8,956 nucleotides of DNA from CAYUAG01 sp046483025 (GCA_046483025.1 JAWODZ010000129.1:1-8956), one strand, 5' to 3'. Shown: positions 1 to 6,038, counted from the stretch's first letter. Notes: generated from the sequence alone by a model not told the origin. A program made the numbers and translations.

Positions 1-308
1 GAGAGCCGCAAAAATACGGAATTGTACCGGAGGAAGTAGAGCAGTTTCTGAAAAGAATCTCTTCATTCGAAAACCTCAGGGTTAAGGGATTAATGACCAT
101 GGGACCTTTTACCGGTGATCCGGAGAATGCAAGACCCTATTTTAAAGAAACCCGGAATTTGTTTGAGACCTTGAAAAGTAAAAATCTGCCCGGAATAGAA
201 ATGAAATATCTTTCCATGGGAATGACCAACTCTTATAAAATTGCTCTGCAGGAAGGGGCAAATATTATACGTATAGGCACTAAGATTTTCGGAGAAAGAG
301 AATACTGA
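1..308 (+). CDS. yggS: YggS/PROSC-family PLP homeostasis protein, 3' part
   Basis: This is the C-terminal ~101 residues of an open frame entering from the left edge (first full codon at 3, TGA at 306-308). YggS-family proteins are alanine-racemase-like TIM barrels that bind pyridoxal 5'-phosphate in the cytoplasm and keep free PLP in balance; no clear catalytic activity is known. Visible family hallmarks are KYGIVPEEVEQF near the start, VKGLMTMGPFTGDPE in the middle and the phosphate-binding C-terminus LSMGMTNSYKIALQEGAN followed by IRIGTKIFGERE. The PLP lysine lies upstream, outside the window. The protein ends right after the conserved IFGERE motif, so the 3' end is intact. The ATG at 93 is internal, because the frame is open and family-like before it. 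A HAD-type gene follows 48 bp downstream on the same strand and may be co-transcribed. Confidence 0.92.
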   Translation, partial: EPQKYGIVPEEVEQFLKRISSFENLRVKGLMTMGPFTGDPENARPYFKETRNLFETLKSKNLPGIEMKYLSMGMTNSYKIALQEGANIIRIGTKIFGEREY

Positions 309-341
309 TGTCAGGATTTTCTGACTTTTCTGAAACATCAG
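305..341 (+). other. Imperfect hairpin over the yggS stop
   Basis: CTGATGT at 305-311 is complementary to ACATCAG at 335-341, and a small inner pair, TCAG (311-314) with CTGA (321-324), lies between them. The structure includes the yggS stop codon and ends 15 nt before the next start codon. No U-run follows, so it is not a standard intrinsic terminator. It could affect coupling or mRNA stability, or be chance. Confidence 0.3.
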
Positions 342-356
342 ATTAAAGAGATAGGA

Positions 357-827
357 ATGATAGAGATTACAATACCCGGCGACCGGGACTATCAATTACA
401 CTACCTAATTCTTGATTATAATGGTACCTTAGCGGTTGATGGATACCTTATAGAAGGAGTAATGCAGCGGTTATCTGCATTATCAGCAAAGATTGACATC
501 CATGTAATAACAGCTGATACGTTTGGCAGAGCTCGGGCTGGTCTGAAAGGTCTTTCCTGTACTCTTTCCATACTTGTGTCTGATAATCAAACTGAAAAAA
601 AAGCAGAGTATATCCAGAAGTTAGGACTGGAAAAAGTTATATGTATCGGGAATGGCAGCAATGACAGTCAAATGATTAAGAAAGCCTGTCTGGGGATTGC
701 GGTGATGCAGGCAGAAGGGATTAGTAGTGAAAGCTTGCAATCTGCAGATATAGTGTGCTGCAGTATTTTAGATGCGCTGGATTTACTGCTGCATCCCAAA
801 TGGCTGATAGCAGTGAAAAGAAGATAA
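357..827 (+). CDS. HAD-superfamily protein, soluble P-type-ATPase-like
   Basis: This is a 156-aa cytoplasmic HAD-fold protein. Motif I is LDYNGTLAVDG with the nucleophile Asp at D20. Position +2 is Asn (N22), where HAD phosphatases carry the acid/base Asp; P-type ATPases have Thr there (DKTGT). Motif II is VITADT (T52), the motif III lysine is K81 or K82, and motif IV is GNGSNDSQM (N102, D103). The GNGSND-x-M-x-A-xx-GIAV pattern and the lack of a cap domain match the soluble P-type-ATPase-like group (COG4087-type) better than a general phosphatase. The substrate is unknown. The chosen ATG has AAAGAG at 345-350, 6 nt upstream. An in-frame stop at 306-308 (the yggS stop) bounds any earlier start. 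The gene lies between yggS and the ABC operon, with 99 bp before the latter. Family placement is fairly sure; function is not. Confidence 0.8.
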   Translation: MIEITIPGDRDYQLHYLILDYNGTLAVDGYLIEGVMQRLSALSAKIDIHVITADTFGRARAGLKGLSCTLSILVSDNQTEKKAEYIQKLGLEKVICIGNGSNDSQMIKKACLGIAVMQAEGISSESLQSADIVCCSILDALDLLLHPKWLIAVKRR

Positions 828-843
828 AATTATTAAAACATTA

Positions 844-878
844 TATGTATATATACGTAAACATCAATTAATAGATGT
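844..878 (+). promoter_or_regulatory. Two AT-rich palindromes upstream of the ABC operon
   Basis: The 99-bp gap between the HAD gene and the ABC operon holds a near-palindrome at 844-859 with perfect core GTATATATAC (847-856). A second at 861-878 reads ACATC-A-ATTAAT-A-GATGT, with one mismatched pair in 18 bp. Such symmetry close ahead of an operon fits a dimeric repressor operator. I could not pick a convincing -35/-10 pair: TATTAT at 885-890 is a possible -10 with no good -35. AT-rich DNA makes chance palindromes likelier. Confidence 0.3.
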
Positions 879-926
879 ACCGGGTATTATTGATATTTTT
901 TTATTAGACAAAACAAGGAGTATATT

Positions 927-1853
927 GTGTCAGTTACACTTAATGATTTTACTATTAAGTATGGAGAGGTCACTGCAGTAGACAACATGACAGCAAGCTT
1001 CCCCTCTGGTGCTACAGGCCTTTTAGGAGTGAACGGAGCAGGTAAATCCAGTCTTATCAAAGGACTTCTGGGCCTGGTTAACATTTCTTCCGGCAGTGCA
1101 TCCATACTGGGACATGATGTTTCCACTCAGCAAAAATCAATACGTCAGCTTATAGGATACATGCCTGAGGATGATTGTATTATTCCTGGGTTAACCGGAT
1201 TGGGTATGGTACAGTTTGCCGGGGAATTATGCGGAATGACCAAGGAGGATGCCCGGGAACGTGCACATGAAGTGTTGTTTTTAGTAGGTCTGGGAGAAGC
1301 AAGATACAGGAGAGTAGAGGCATATTCTTCCGGAATGAGGCAGCGGATCAAACTGGCTCAGGCACTGGTGCATGATCCCAAACTTCTTTTTCTGGATGAA
1401 CCGACCAGTGGTATGGATCCAAAGGGAAGACAAGAGATGCTGGATTTGATCAAGACCATCACCAGTTCAGTGGATATGAGTATTGTTCTGGCCTCCCATA
1501 TTCTCACTGATGTTGAAAGAACCTGTGATAAAATTGTAATAATTCACCGGGGGGCATTGGCCAGAGAGGGTGATATACAGGGAATTAAAGGTAAATATTC
1601 AGGTTCGGTTACCATTCGCATTGACGGAGAAAAGGATGAATTTATTAAGATATTAAAAGAAAAGAAATGTGAAATCGCCCCTTCAGGCAAAAATCTTCTG
1701 GATGTCACCCTTCCTGAGAACCAGGATACAGATGTTATTTTACAGGCTGCAGATACATCCGGAGTCAAACTTCGCAAGATGGTTCCCGGTATTCAGTCTC
1801 TTGAGGATGTATTTGTAAAGCTCATTAAGGAGGATGATCATGCCCATTTATAA
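927..1853 (+). CDS. ABC transporter ATP-binding protein (ABC-2 exporter type), first copy
   Basis: This is a 308-aa cytoplasmic ATPase that would power an ABC-2-type exporter. The nucleotide-binding domain covers about residues 1-215. It has Walker A GVNGAGKSS (34-42), GYMPEDD at the Q-loop position with Glu instead of Gln (as often in ABC-2 exporter ATPases), signature SSGMRQR (134-140), Walker B KLLFLDEP with catalytic Glu E158, D-loop SGMDP (161-165) and switch His H191. About 90 C-terminal residues form an extra domain usual for this subfamily. The start is GTG at 927, placed 6 nt after a clear AAGGAG (915-920). The 3' end contains the SD of the next gene and overlaps its start by 14 nt. 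The partner is probably the permease at 1840. The second ATPase in the operon is a paralogue. The substrate cannot be read from sequence. Confidence 0.93.
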   Translation: MSVTLNDFTIKYGEVTAVDNMTASFPSGATGLLGVNGAGKSSLIKGLLGLVNISSGSASILGHDVSTQQKSIRQLIGYMPEDDCIIPGLTGLGMVQFAGELCGMTKEDARERAHEVLFLVGLGEARYRRVEAYSSGMRQRIKLAQALVHDPKLLFLDEPTSGMDPKGRQEMLDLIKTITSSVDMSIVLASHILTDVERTCDKIVIIHRGALAREGDIQGIKGKYSGSVTIRIDGEKDEFIKILKEKKCEIAPSGKNLLDVTLPENQDTDVILQAADTSGVKLRKMVPGIQSLEDVFVKLIKEDDHAHL

Positions 1854-2697
1854 AGAGACCTACCGTAACTGGTACGGACGACTCAAAGAAAACCCCTTGA
1901 CCTGGTGGGTTATTGGAAAAACCGGAATCAGGCTGGTGATGCGAAAAAGCAAAGCCCTGATGATTCTTCTTTTCATAGCCTCCTCAATACCTTTTTTTGT
2001 CAAAGCTGTACAGATTTATTTGGTAAGCCGAGTAGGTGAATCTTCTCAGATAATGCAGGGATTAGGGGGGTTGAAAATCAATACAGATTTTTTTGCCGGG
2101 TTTTTACAGGGGCAAATGTTTTTTGCAATTCTTGTTATTATTCTTACCGGAGCCGGATTAATTGCCCAGGAGAGAAAATACAAGGCCCTGTCGGTTTATT
2201 TTTCCAAACCGGTAACCTTTTGGGATTATGTGGGAGGAAAGTTCTTAGTGATCAGTTTTTACGGATCATTGGTAACGTTATTGCCCGGCTTAATCCTGTT
2301 TTTTATTAAAGCACTTTTGTCCAATGATTTGACTTTTCTGAAAACCTACTACTGGATACCCCTGTCCATGCTGGCCTATGTCATAGTAATAATTACCGCA
2401 TTGGGCGGATTGATACTGGCGCTTTCTTCTGCAGCCAAAGGAACCGGATCAGCAGCAGTGGTTTTTATTGTTATCCTCATGTTTCCGGACATATTGAGTA
2501 AAATCTTATCCCGTATTCCGGAAATTGGAATTTTTTCAATTCAATCATCATTAAAACAGACAGGGGCATTTTTCTTTGGAATTGAATTGCCGTATGATTT
2601 TGCTGTGCATTGGGGGATAGTAATGCTGGTGGGAGTCGTTGTTCTGAGTTATATCTTATTGCAGAGAAAGATAAAACCTACTGAGGTGATAAAATGA
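1840..2697 (+). CDS. ABC-2-type transporter permease, first copy
   Basis: This is a 285-aa inner-membrane protein with a soluble N-terminus of ~38 residues and six predicted membrane segments near residues 39-59, 92-109, 135-157, 171-196, 203-219 and 258-275. After the second segment comes ERKYKALSVYFSKPV (111-125). It resembles the ABC-2 permease motif in which E-R/G-x-x-x-x-L-x-x-x-x-S/T-x-P precedes the third segment and contacts the ATPase. An upstream in-frame ATG at 1834 directly abuts the AAGGAGG at 1827-1833. The ATG at 1840, 6 nt after it, is the better start and gives MPIYKETYRNW. Overlap with the upstream ATPase is 14 nt and with the downstream ATPase 4 nt (ATGA at 2694-2697), so translation is likely coupled. 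It should form the transmembrane part of an exporter; the substrate is unknown. Confidence 0.9.
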   Translation: MPIYKETYRNWYGRLKENPLTWWVIGKTGIRLVMRKSKALMILLFIASSIPFFVKAVQIYLVSRVGESSQIMQGLGGLKINTDFFAGFLQGQMFFAILVIILTGAGLIAQERKYKALSVYFSKPVTFWDYVGGKFLVISFYGSLVTLLPGLILFFIKALLSNDLTFLKTYYWIPLSMLAYVIVIITALGGLILALSSAAKGTGSAAVVFIVILMFPDILSKILSRIPEIGIFSIQSSLKQTGAFFFGIELPYDFAVHWGIVMLVGVVVLSYILLQRKIKPTEVIK

Positions 2698-3611
2698 AAA
2701 TTGAAGCAAAAAATCTAAGTAAATGGTACGGTCAGGTAGTGGGAGTGAATAATCTGGAGTTTACCATTAAACCCGGAGTAACAGGTTTTCTCGGACCTAA
2801 TGGGGCAGGAAAAACCACTCTGCTTCGACTTTTAACCGGTCAATTAAAACCAAGTAAGGGGGAGTTATTAATAAACGGGAAAACAATATGGAATAATTAT
2901 GCAATACTAAATGAGGTCGGATATTGTCCCGAATTAGATGATTTCTGGGATTATTTAACCGGATTTGAATTTGTTGTTGCAACCTTGCGTATGCATGGTT
3001 TTTCTTTATTAGAAGCGGATAAGAAAGCCCGGGATGCAGTGGCTATCATGAATATGGAGGAGTTTCAGAATAAAAAGATCGGCAGCTACAGCAAGGGTAT
3101 GCGGCAGAGAATAAAAATGGCCCAGGCCATAGCCCATAATCCTCATTTTCTTTTTTTAGATGAACCCTTAAATGGTATGGACCCCCTGGGAAGGCGGGAA
3201 ACAATACATTTAATTAAAGAGTATGGTAACAAGGGGAAAACGGTTATTGTTTCCAGCCATGTTCTTCATGAAGTAGAAGAGATGACGGATACAATACTGC
3301 TGGTCAATCATGGAAGACTTTTGGCTGAGGGAAATATTTATGAAATAAGGGAACTTATTGATGCTCATCCCCTGCAGGTAACCATAATATGTGATAAAGT
3401 GCATATTCTTACTTCAAAACTTCTGGAATTCGAAGATGTAAAAAGTGTGCAATTAAACAGAGAAGAACATCAGATAACTATAGAGACCTTGTCACCGGAA
3501 AAATTTCATCAGAGATTACCTAAGCTGGCTCTTGATAACAAGATCAAGATTAAATCTCTCTGGTCTCCTGATGAGAATCTGGAAGCTGTATTTGATTATC
3601 TAGTGAGGTAA
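2694..3611 (+). CDS. ABC transporter ATP-binding protein (ABC-2 exporter type), second copy
   Basis: This is a 305-aa ATPase paralogous to the first in the operon. Walker A is GPNGAGKTT (34-42), GYCPELDD stands at the Q-loop, the signature is SKGMRQR (133-139), Walker B is FLFLDEP with catalytic E157, the D-loop is NGMDP (160-164) and the switch His is H189. All catalytic residues are present, so it should hydrolyse ATP; neither of the paired ATPases looks degenerate. The C-terminal ~95 residues (about 210-305) are an accessory domain with little similarity to the first copy. The ATG overlaps the upstream permease stop (ATGA), with AGGTG at 2684-2688 as SD. The next permease begins 3 nt after its stop. 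It probably forms a heteromeric exporter with the other three operon products, or a second homodimeric pump with the permease at 3615. Confidence 0.93.
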   Translation: MKIEAKNLSKWYGQVVGVNNLEFTIKPGVTGFLGPNGAGKTTLLRLLTGQLKPSKGELLINGKTIWNNYAILNEVGYCPELDDFWDYLTGFEFVVATLRMHGFSLLEADKKARDAVAIMNMEEFQNKKIGSYSKGMRQRIKMAQAIAHNPHFLFLDEPLNGMDPLGRRETIHLIKEYGNKGKTVIVSSHVLHEVEEMTDTILLVNHGRLLAEGNIYEIRELIDAHPLQVTIICDKVHILTSKLLEFEDVKSVQLNREEHQITIETLSPEKFHQRLPKLALDNKIKIKSLWSPDENLEAVFDYLVR

Positions 3612-3614
3612 CCC

Positions 3615-4418
3615 ATGAATTATTTGTTTAAATTTTTTATAAAAAATAATATCAATAGTAAAAGAACTATCTGGATAGGTATAATGGCTTTGGTTCCTGT
3701 TCTATTTGCTACCCTCATACTTTTATTAAAACCGCTGATCTCGGAGCAAGGGGTTAGTGTTTCATCATTATTCCCCCAGATATCGGTTTTTTTATACATT
3801 CATTTTTTGCTTCCCCTGACTGCAATTTTTGTAGGAACTGCTGTTATCGGTGATGAGGTGGAGGGTAGAACACTTCCCTATCTTTTAACCCGGCCCATAC
3901 CAAGAAGAACTATTGTTCTTTCCAAACTTCTTTCCGGTGCCGCCTTAACTGGCCTGATATTTATAATTTCTCTTTTTGCAACCTATATCATTATGAAACA
4001 GGAAAATGGGTTCAGCGGTTTAATTCAGGACGCAGATATTTATCTGGGTACAATCGGTATTGTGTTTCTGGGTCTGGTTGTTTATTTGCCTGTTTTTTGT
4101 TTTATGGGCGGTCTTTTAAAGCGGCCGGTGCTTGTAGGTCTTTTTTTTACTTTTGGGTGGGAATCTACTGTCAGTTTTCTTCCGGGCAATATTAAATACT
4201 TTTCTATATCTCATTATCTGCATATACTGGCCAAGAGATTGTACGACAGTCAATTTACCAGTTCAAATCCTCAACAGGCTCTGTTGAATTTACTTTTTCG
4301 CTCCAAAGAAATATCCAGTCCGGCTGCCATACTGATACTGTTGGGGCTCGCCTGTCTTTTTATATTCCTTTCAGCATCTCTTTTGTATATCAGAGAGTAC
4401 AGGCTGGAGAAGAGTTGA
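3615..4418 (+). CDS. ABC-2-type transporter permease, second copy
   Basis: This is a 267-aa inner-membrane protein with six likely membrane segments near residues 19-39, 58-79, 107-127, 143-167, 171-190 and 237-258. DEVEGRTLPYLLTRP (80-94) after segment 2 is the classic ABC-2 permease motif that couples to the ATPase, more canonical here than in the first permease. A basic stretch (PRRTIVLSK) follows on the cytoplasmic side. The start ATG is 3 nt after the upstream stop, with GAGGT at 3605-3609 as SD. It is the last gene of the operon. A REP-like hairpin begins 16 nt after its stop, then the repeat island. The two permeases have similar length and topology but clearly different sequences, suggesting old duplication or recruitment of two half systems. 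Confidence 0.9.
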   Translation: MNYLFKFFIKNNINSKRTIWIGIMALVPVLFATLILLLKPLISEQGVSVSSLFPQISVFLYIHFLLPLTAIFVGTAVIGDEVEGRTLPYLLTRPIPRRTIVLSKLLSGAALTGLIFIISLFATYIIMKQENGFSGLIQDADIYLGTIGIVFLGLVVYLPVFCFMGGLLKRPVLVGLFFTFGWESTVSFLPGNIKYFSISHYLHILAKRLYDSQFTSSNPQQALLNLLFRSKEISSPAAILILLGLACLFIFLSASLLYIREYRLEKS

Positions 4419-4425
4419 GGACTAT

Positions 4426-4463
4426 GGAGGGGATTGTCAGTCTTGGACAAGCTCAGACTGACA
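4426..4463. repeat. REP-like hairpin, copy 1 (short loop)
   Basis: TGTCAGTCT (4435-4443) pairs perfectly with AGACTGACA (4455-4463) around an 11-nt loop, preceded by GGAGGGGAT. The GGAGGGGAYTGTCAGTCTT head recurs at 4709-4728. It lies 16 nt after the ABC operon stop and may protect or end that transcript, although no U-run directly follows. GGGGA-YTGTC heads are reminiscent of REPs mobilised by REP-associated tyrosine transposases (inference). A perfect TATAGATCTATA palindrome follows at 4467-4478. Confidence 0.7.
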
Positions 4464-4521
4464 GTCTATAGATCTATACAATAATCCGAAAGTTTTTTAG
4501 TTTCCATAGATGATTATATTT

Positions 4522-4631
4522 GAACAAGGAACACCGATTAACGATTTTTGATTTTTGAAGTTTTTAGTATTGCTTTTAGCCGAGCCTGAATTTATTTCAC
4601 TTCTCAAATCGCCAATCGTTGATCCTTGTTC
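4522..4631. repeat. Inverted-repeat element A, copy 1 (110 bp)
   Basis: The left arm (4522-4561) begins GAACAAGGAACACCGATTAA. The right arm (4599-4631) ends GATCCTTGTTC. Read on the opposite strand, the right arm begins GAACAAGGATCAACGATT, matching the left arm with few differences. The ~37-bp interior is not obviously palindromic. Both arms recur at 5729-6038 around a different, longer interior. It looks like a non-coding MITE-like element. Confidence 0.75.
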
Positions 4632-4708
4632 TTAAATCACTGAATAGGAATCCTTTAAGATGGATTTCACTGTTTTTAGACAAGGCTGGTTTTTGCAAGT
4701 AATTTTTT

Positions 4709-4772
4709 GGGAGGGGACTGTCAGTCTTCAGCAGAGCCTGTCCTGAGCTTAGCCGAAGGGCTCAGACTGATA
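4709..4772. repeat. REP-like hairpin, copy 2 (long loop)
   Basis: TGTCAGTCT (4719-4727) pairs with AGACTGATA (4764-4772), 8 of 9 bp, and shares the GGAGGGGAYTGTCAGTCTT head with copy 1. Here the loop is 36 nt and carries its own inverted pair: GCCTGTCCTGAGC at 4736-4748 against GCCGAAGGGCTCAG at 4752-4765. Copy 1 keeps only GGACAAGCTCAG in the equivalent place. Confidence 0.65.
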
Positions 4773-4934
4773 AATTTTAACCGTCTTCAGTGGTTGGGGG
4801 AAAACTCTGATTATGGAGCACAGGGAGACTGTGGTGTTTCAGGGTGTGCAGTTTTAATGATCTTAAACTCATACCAAACACCCGGGGTTTTATGACTTTC
4901 CGATTTTGTCGGTACATTAAGAAAAAGGCTCACT

Positions 4935-4992
4935 TTCCCGAATGTTTACCCACCAAATACATGTGGGTACAAGCGTATCGGGAATCCAGGGG
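4935..4992. repeat. Palindromic element B, copy 1 (left half only)
   Basis: This 58-bp stretch is repeated at 5620-5677 with 56 of 58 identical bases (differences at 4943 and 4977). TTCCCGA at 4935-4941 pairs with TCGGGAA at 4978-4984, enclosing an inner hairpin TACCCAC/GTGGGTA. The right half of the full element (see 5616-5719) is absent or strongly degraded: the following bases to about 5035 are G-rich and end in TTTCCGAAGTGATCA, a poor match to the expected terminus. Confidence 0.8.
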
Positions 4993-5067
4993 GAGGAGGG
5001 TGCAGGGTGGTTCACCTGTAAAATCCTTTCCGAAGTGATCATAATTATTCTTATAATAGGTCATTAA

Positions 5068-5095
5068 GGTTACTTTTTTTTAAAAAAAAGTAACC
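5068..5095. repeat. 28-bp perfect palindrome with T8A8 centre
   Basis: GGTTAC plus eight T is followed directly by eight A plus GTAACC, a perfect two-fold symmetric sequence with no spacer. It is followed by AAAAAAA. As RNA the centre would open into an A/U loop. It could act as a weak bidirectional terminator, or be the outer flank of the repeat element starting at 5104. Confidence 0.7.
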
Positions 5096-5103
5096 AAAAA
5101 AAC

Positions 5104-5331
5104 ATCCGGCCGGCTGGAAATCTGCTAAAATACCCTGCTTGTTCTATGAAGCAATGTAAACTCCCCCGTGGAATAATAAAAAATATTATTATAATTGCTT
5201 AAGACAGAATTTAAGTTTAATGTGCAAGAATTATTTATATTATGTTGCTCTATTCCACGGGGTCAGACATACATTGCTTCCGGGCGTTCACAAACAGGAT
5301 ATTTTTTAACGCAGATTTCCGGATGCCGGAT
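5104..5331. repeat. Giant imperfect hairpin, element C (228 bp)
   Basis: The left arm (5104-5175) and right arm (5251-5331) are complementary in blocks, in the same order: ATCCGGC with GCCGGAT at the tips, GGAAATCTGC (5116-5125) with GCAGATTTCC (5311-5320), GAAGCAATGTA (5148-5158) with TACATTGCTTC (5270-5280), and CCCCGTGGAATA (5164-5175) with TATTCCACGGGG (5251-5262). The AT-rich centre continues to pair loosely, ending near CTTAA/TTAAG (5198-5215). It has no coding capacity. The right arm contains GGGGTCAGAC, a motif I associate with REP-type sequences (inference). It resembles a fold-back MITE. I saw no clear target-site duplication. Confidence 0.75.
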
Positions 5332-5390
5332 AACCCTGCCGCCCTTTATACTTGCATGATTCTACCATTCCATGTTTACTTGCGGGCGAT

Positions 5391-5487
5391 GTCATTACCG
5401 TCCTGTATCAAGTATGGGGTAAACTCCAGTGGGTATCCGGGGAAAAGGTTGCAGGGTGAATCCCTTGAAGCAGCATTCGGGGATGAC
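5391..5487. repeat. Element B, degraded copy
   Basis: The ends are GTCATTACCG at 5391-5400 and CGGGGATGAC at 5478-5487, the latter reading GTCATCCCCG on the other strand (8 of 10 alike). The 3' block GCATTCGGGGATGAC matches the end of the full copy at 5705-5719 almost exactly. The interior differs and lacks the CCCAC/GTGGG inner hairpin. Confidence 0.5.
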
Positions 5488-5523
5488 AGGGGAAAGGGAA
5501 TTCATTTTATCCATCTTGATTCT

Positions 5524-5561
5524 ATCGGAATTCGGAATCGGTATCGGTATCGCAATCGATT
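5524..5561. repeat. Low-complexity TCGGAA/TATCGG tandem tract
   Basis: A short run of related hexamers (TCGGAA TTCGGAA TCGGTA TCGGTA TCGCAA TCGAT) occurs with no coding sign. It is followed at 5569-5594 by CTGATTCACACGGATTAAAC and then ACAGAT, a type of sequence I recall as a frequent intergenic repeat in other bacteria (memory only). Confidence 0.5.
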
Positions 5562-5615
5562 TAGGCTACTGATTCACACGGATTAAACACAGATAATTGT
5601 TATCCTATATTCAAT

Positions 5616-5719
5616 GTCATTCCCGAAAGTTTACCCACCAAATACATGTGGGTACAAGCGTGTCGGGAATCCAGGGGTGGAGGTAGGATGGATCTCCGAC
5701 AAAGACATTCGGGGATGAC
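5616..5719. repeat. Palindromic element B, full copy (104 bp)
   Basis: The termini GTCATTCCCGAAAGT (5616-5630) and ACATTCGGGGATGAC (5705-5719) are inverted repeats. An inner inverted pair TGTCGGGAATCC (5661-5672) / GGATCTCCGACA (5690-5701) makes each half a hairpin, so the whole is a twin hairpin. The left half matches 4935-4992. The form resembles GTCATTCCCG...CGGGAATCC intergenic repeats of other bacteria (family resemblance, inference). Confidence 0.75.
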
Positions 5720-5728
5720 AACCCTTTT

Positions 5729-6038
5729 GAACTCAGAACACCGATTAACGATTTTTGATTTTTGAAGTTTTGTGTCTTGTCCTTAAAGAGACTTACAAAT
5801 GAAATAGTATATTTTCTTTGTTTTCAATTCTAATTTAATTTTTAAAATTTCCTCTACTTTATCTATTTTTTATAAAAAAGTAGAATTGATAATTCGGTCA
5901 CTTAGTGGCGTGAGATTCTTTGCTCGCTCAGGATAACATCTTCGCTCCCTGCGGTCTCTCTGAATGATATTTCGGAACGACTGATCTGAGAAACCAAGAC
6001 GACACCTCTAAAATCGCAAATCGTCGATCCTTGTTCTT
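5729..6038. repeat. Inverted-repeat element A, copy 2 (310 bp, enlarged interior)
   Basis: The left end matches copy 1 perfectly over 36 bp (5736-5771 against 4529-4564). The right end matches in 26 of 28 bp (6011-6038 against 4606-4633). The interior is about 240 bp instead of ~37 bp. It contains an AT-rich inverted repeat (TCAATTCTA 5824-5832 with TAGAATTGA 5881-5889, and TCTACTTT with AAAGTAGA inside it) and a distinct GC-richer block at 5893-5977. It starts 9 bp after the end of element B. Confidence 0.7.
5893..5977. repeat. Possible nested repeat inside element A copy 2
   Basis: The block from TTCGGTCACTTAGTGGCG through TTTGCTCGCTCAGGAT and CTGCGGTCTCTCTGAATGAT to TTCGGAAC differs in base composition from the AT-rich DNA before it. 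It resembles GATTCTTxGCTCGCTCAG-type intergenic repeats seen in other bacteria (memory). It occurs once in this window, so repeat status is inferred. Confidence 0.35.

Noticed and set aside
90..395. 101-codon minus-strand open frame opposite yggS
   Set aside because: It is antisense to clearly coding YggS sequence and the HAD start; no recognisable features.
828..926. Riboswitch in the leader of the ABC operon
   Set aside because: The gap is short and AT-rich, with only simple palindromes; no known aptamer motif is seen.
1834..1839. ATG at 1834 as start of the first permease
   Set aside because: It directly touches the AAGGAGG (1827-1833); the in-frame ATG at 1840 has the right 6-nt spacing.
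4707..4895. 62-codon plus-strand open frame
   Set aside because: It starts inside the REP-like hairpin 4709-4772, has no family likeness, and its first third is translated palindrome.
4844..5038. 64-codon plus-strand open frame
   Set aside because: It is largely the element B repeat in translation (its YMWVQAYRESRG part); no credible protein features.
5242..5586. 114-codon plus-strand open frame
   Set aside because: It starts in the giant hairpin, crosses the degraded B copy and ends in the hexamer tract; the tail NRYRYRNRFR is translated low-complexity DNA.
4935..5719. CRISPR array
   Set aside because: The repeats are few, irregularly spaced by hundreds of bases, differ in type, and no cas gene is present.
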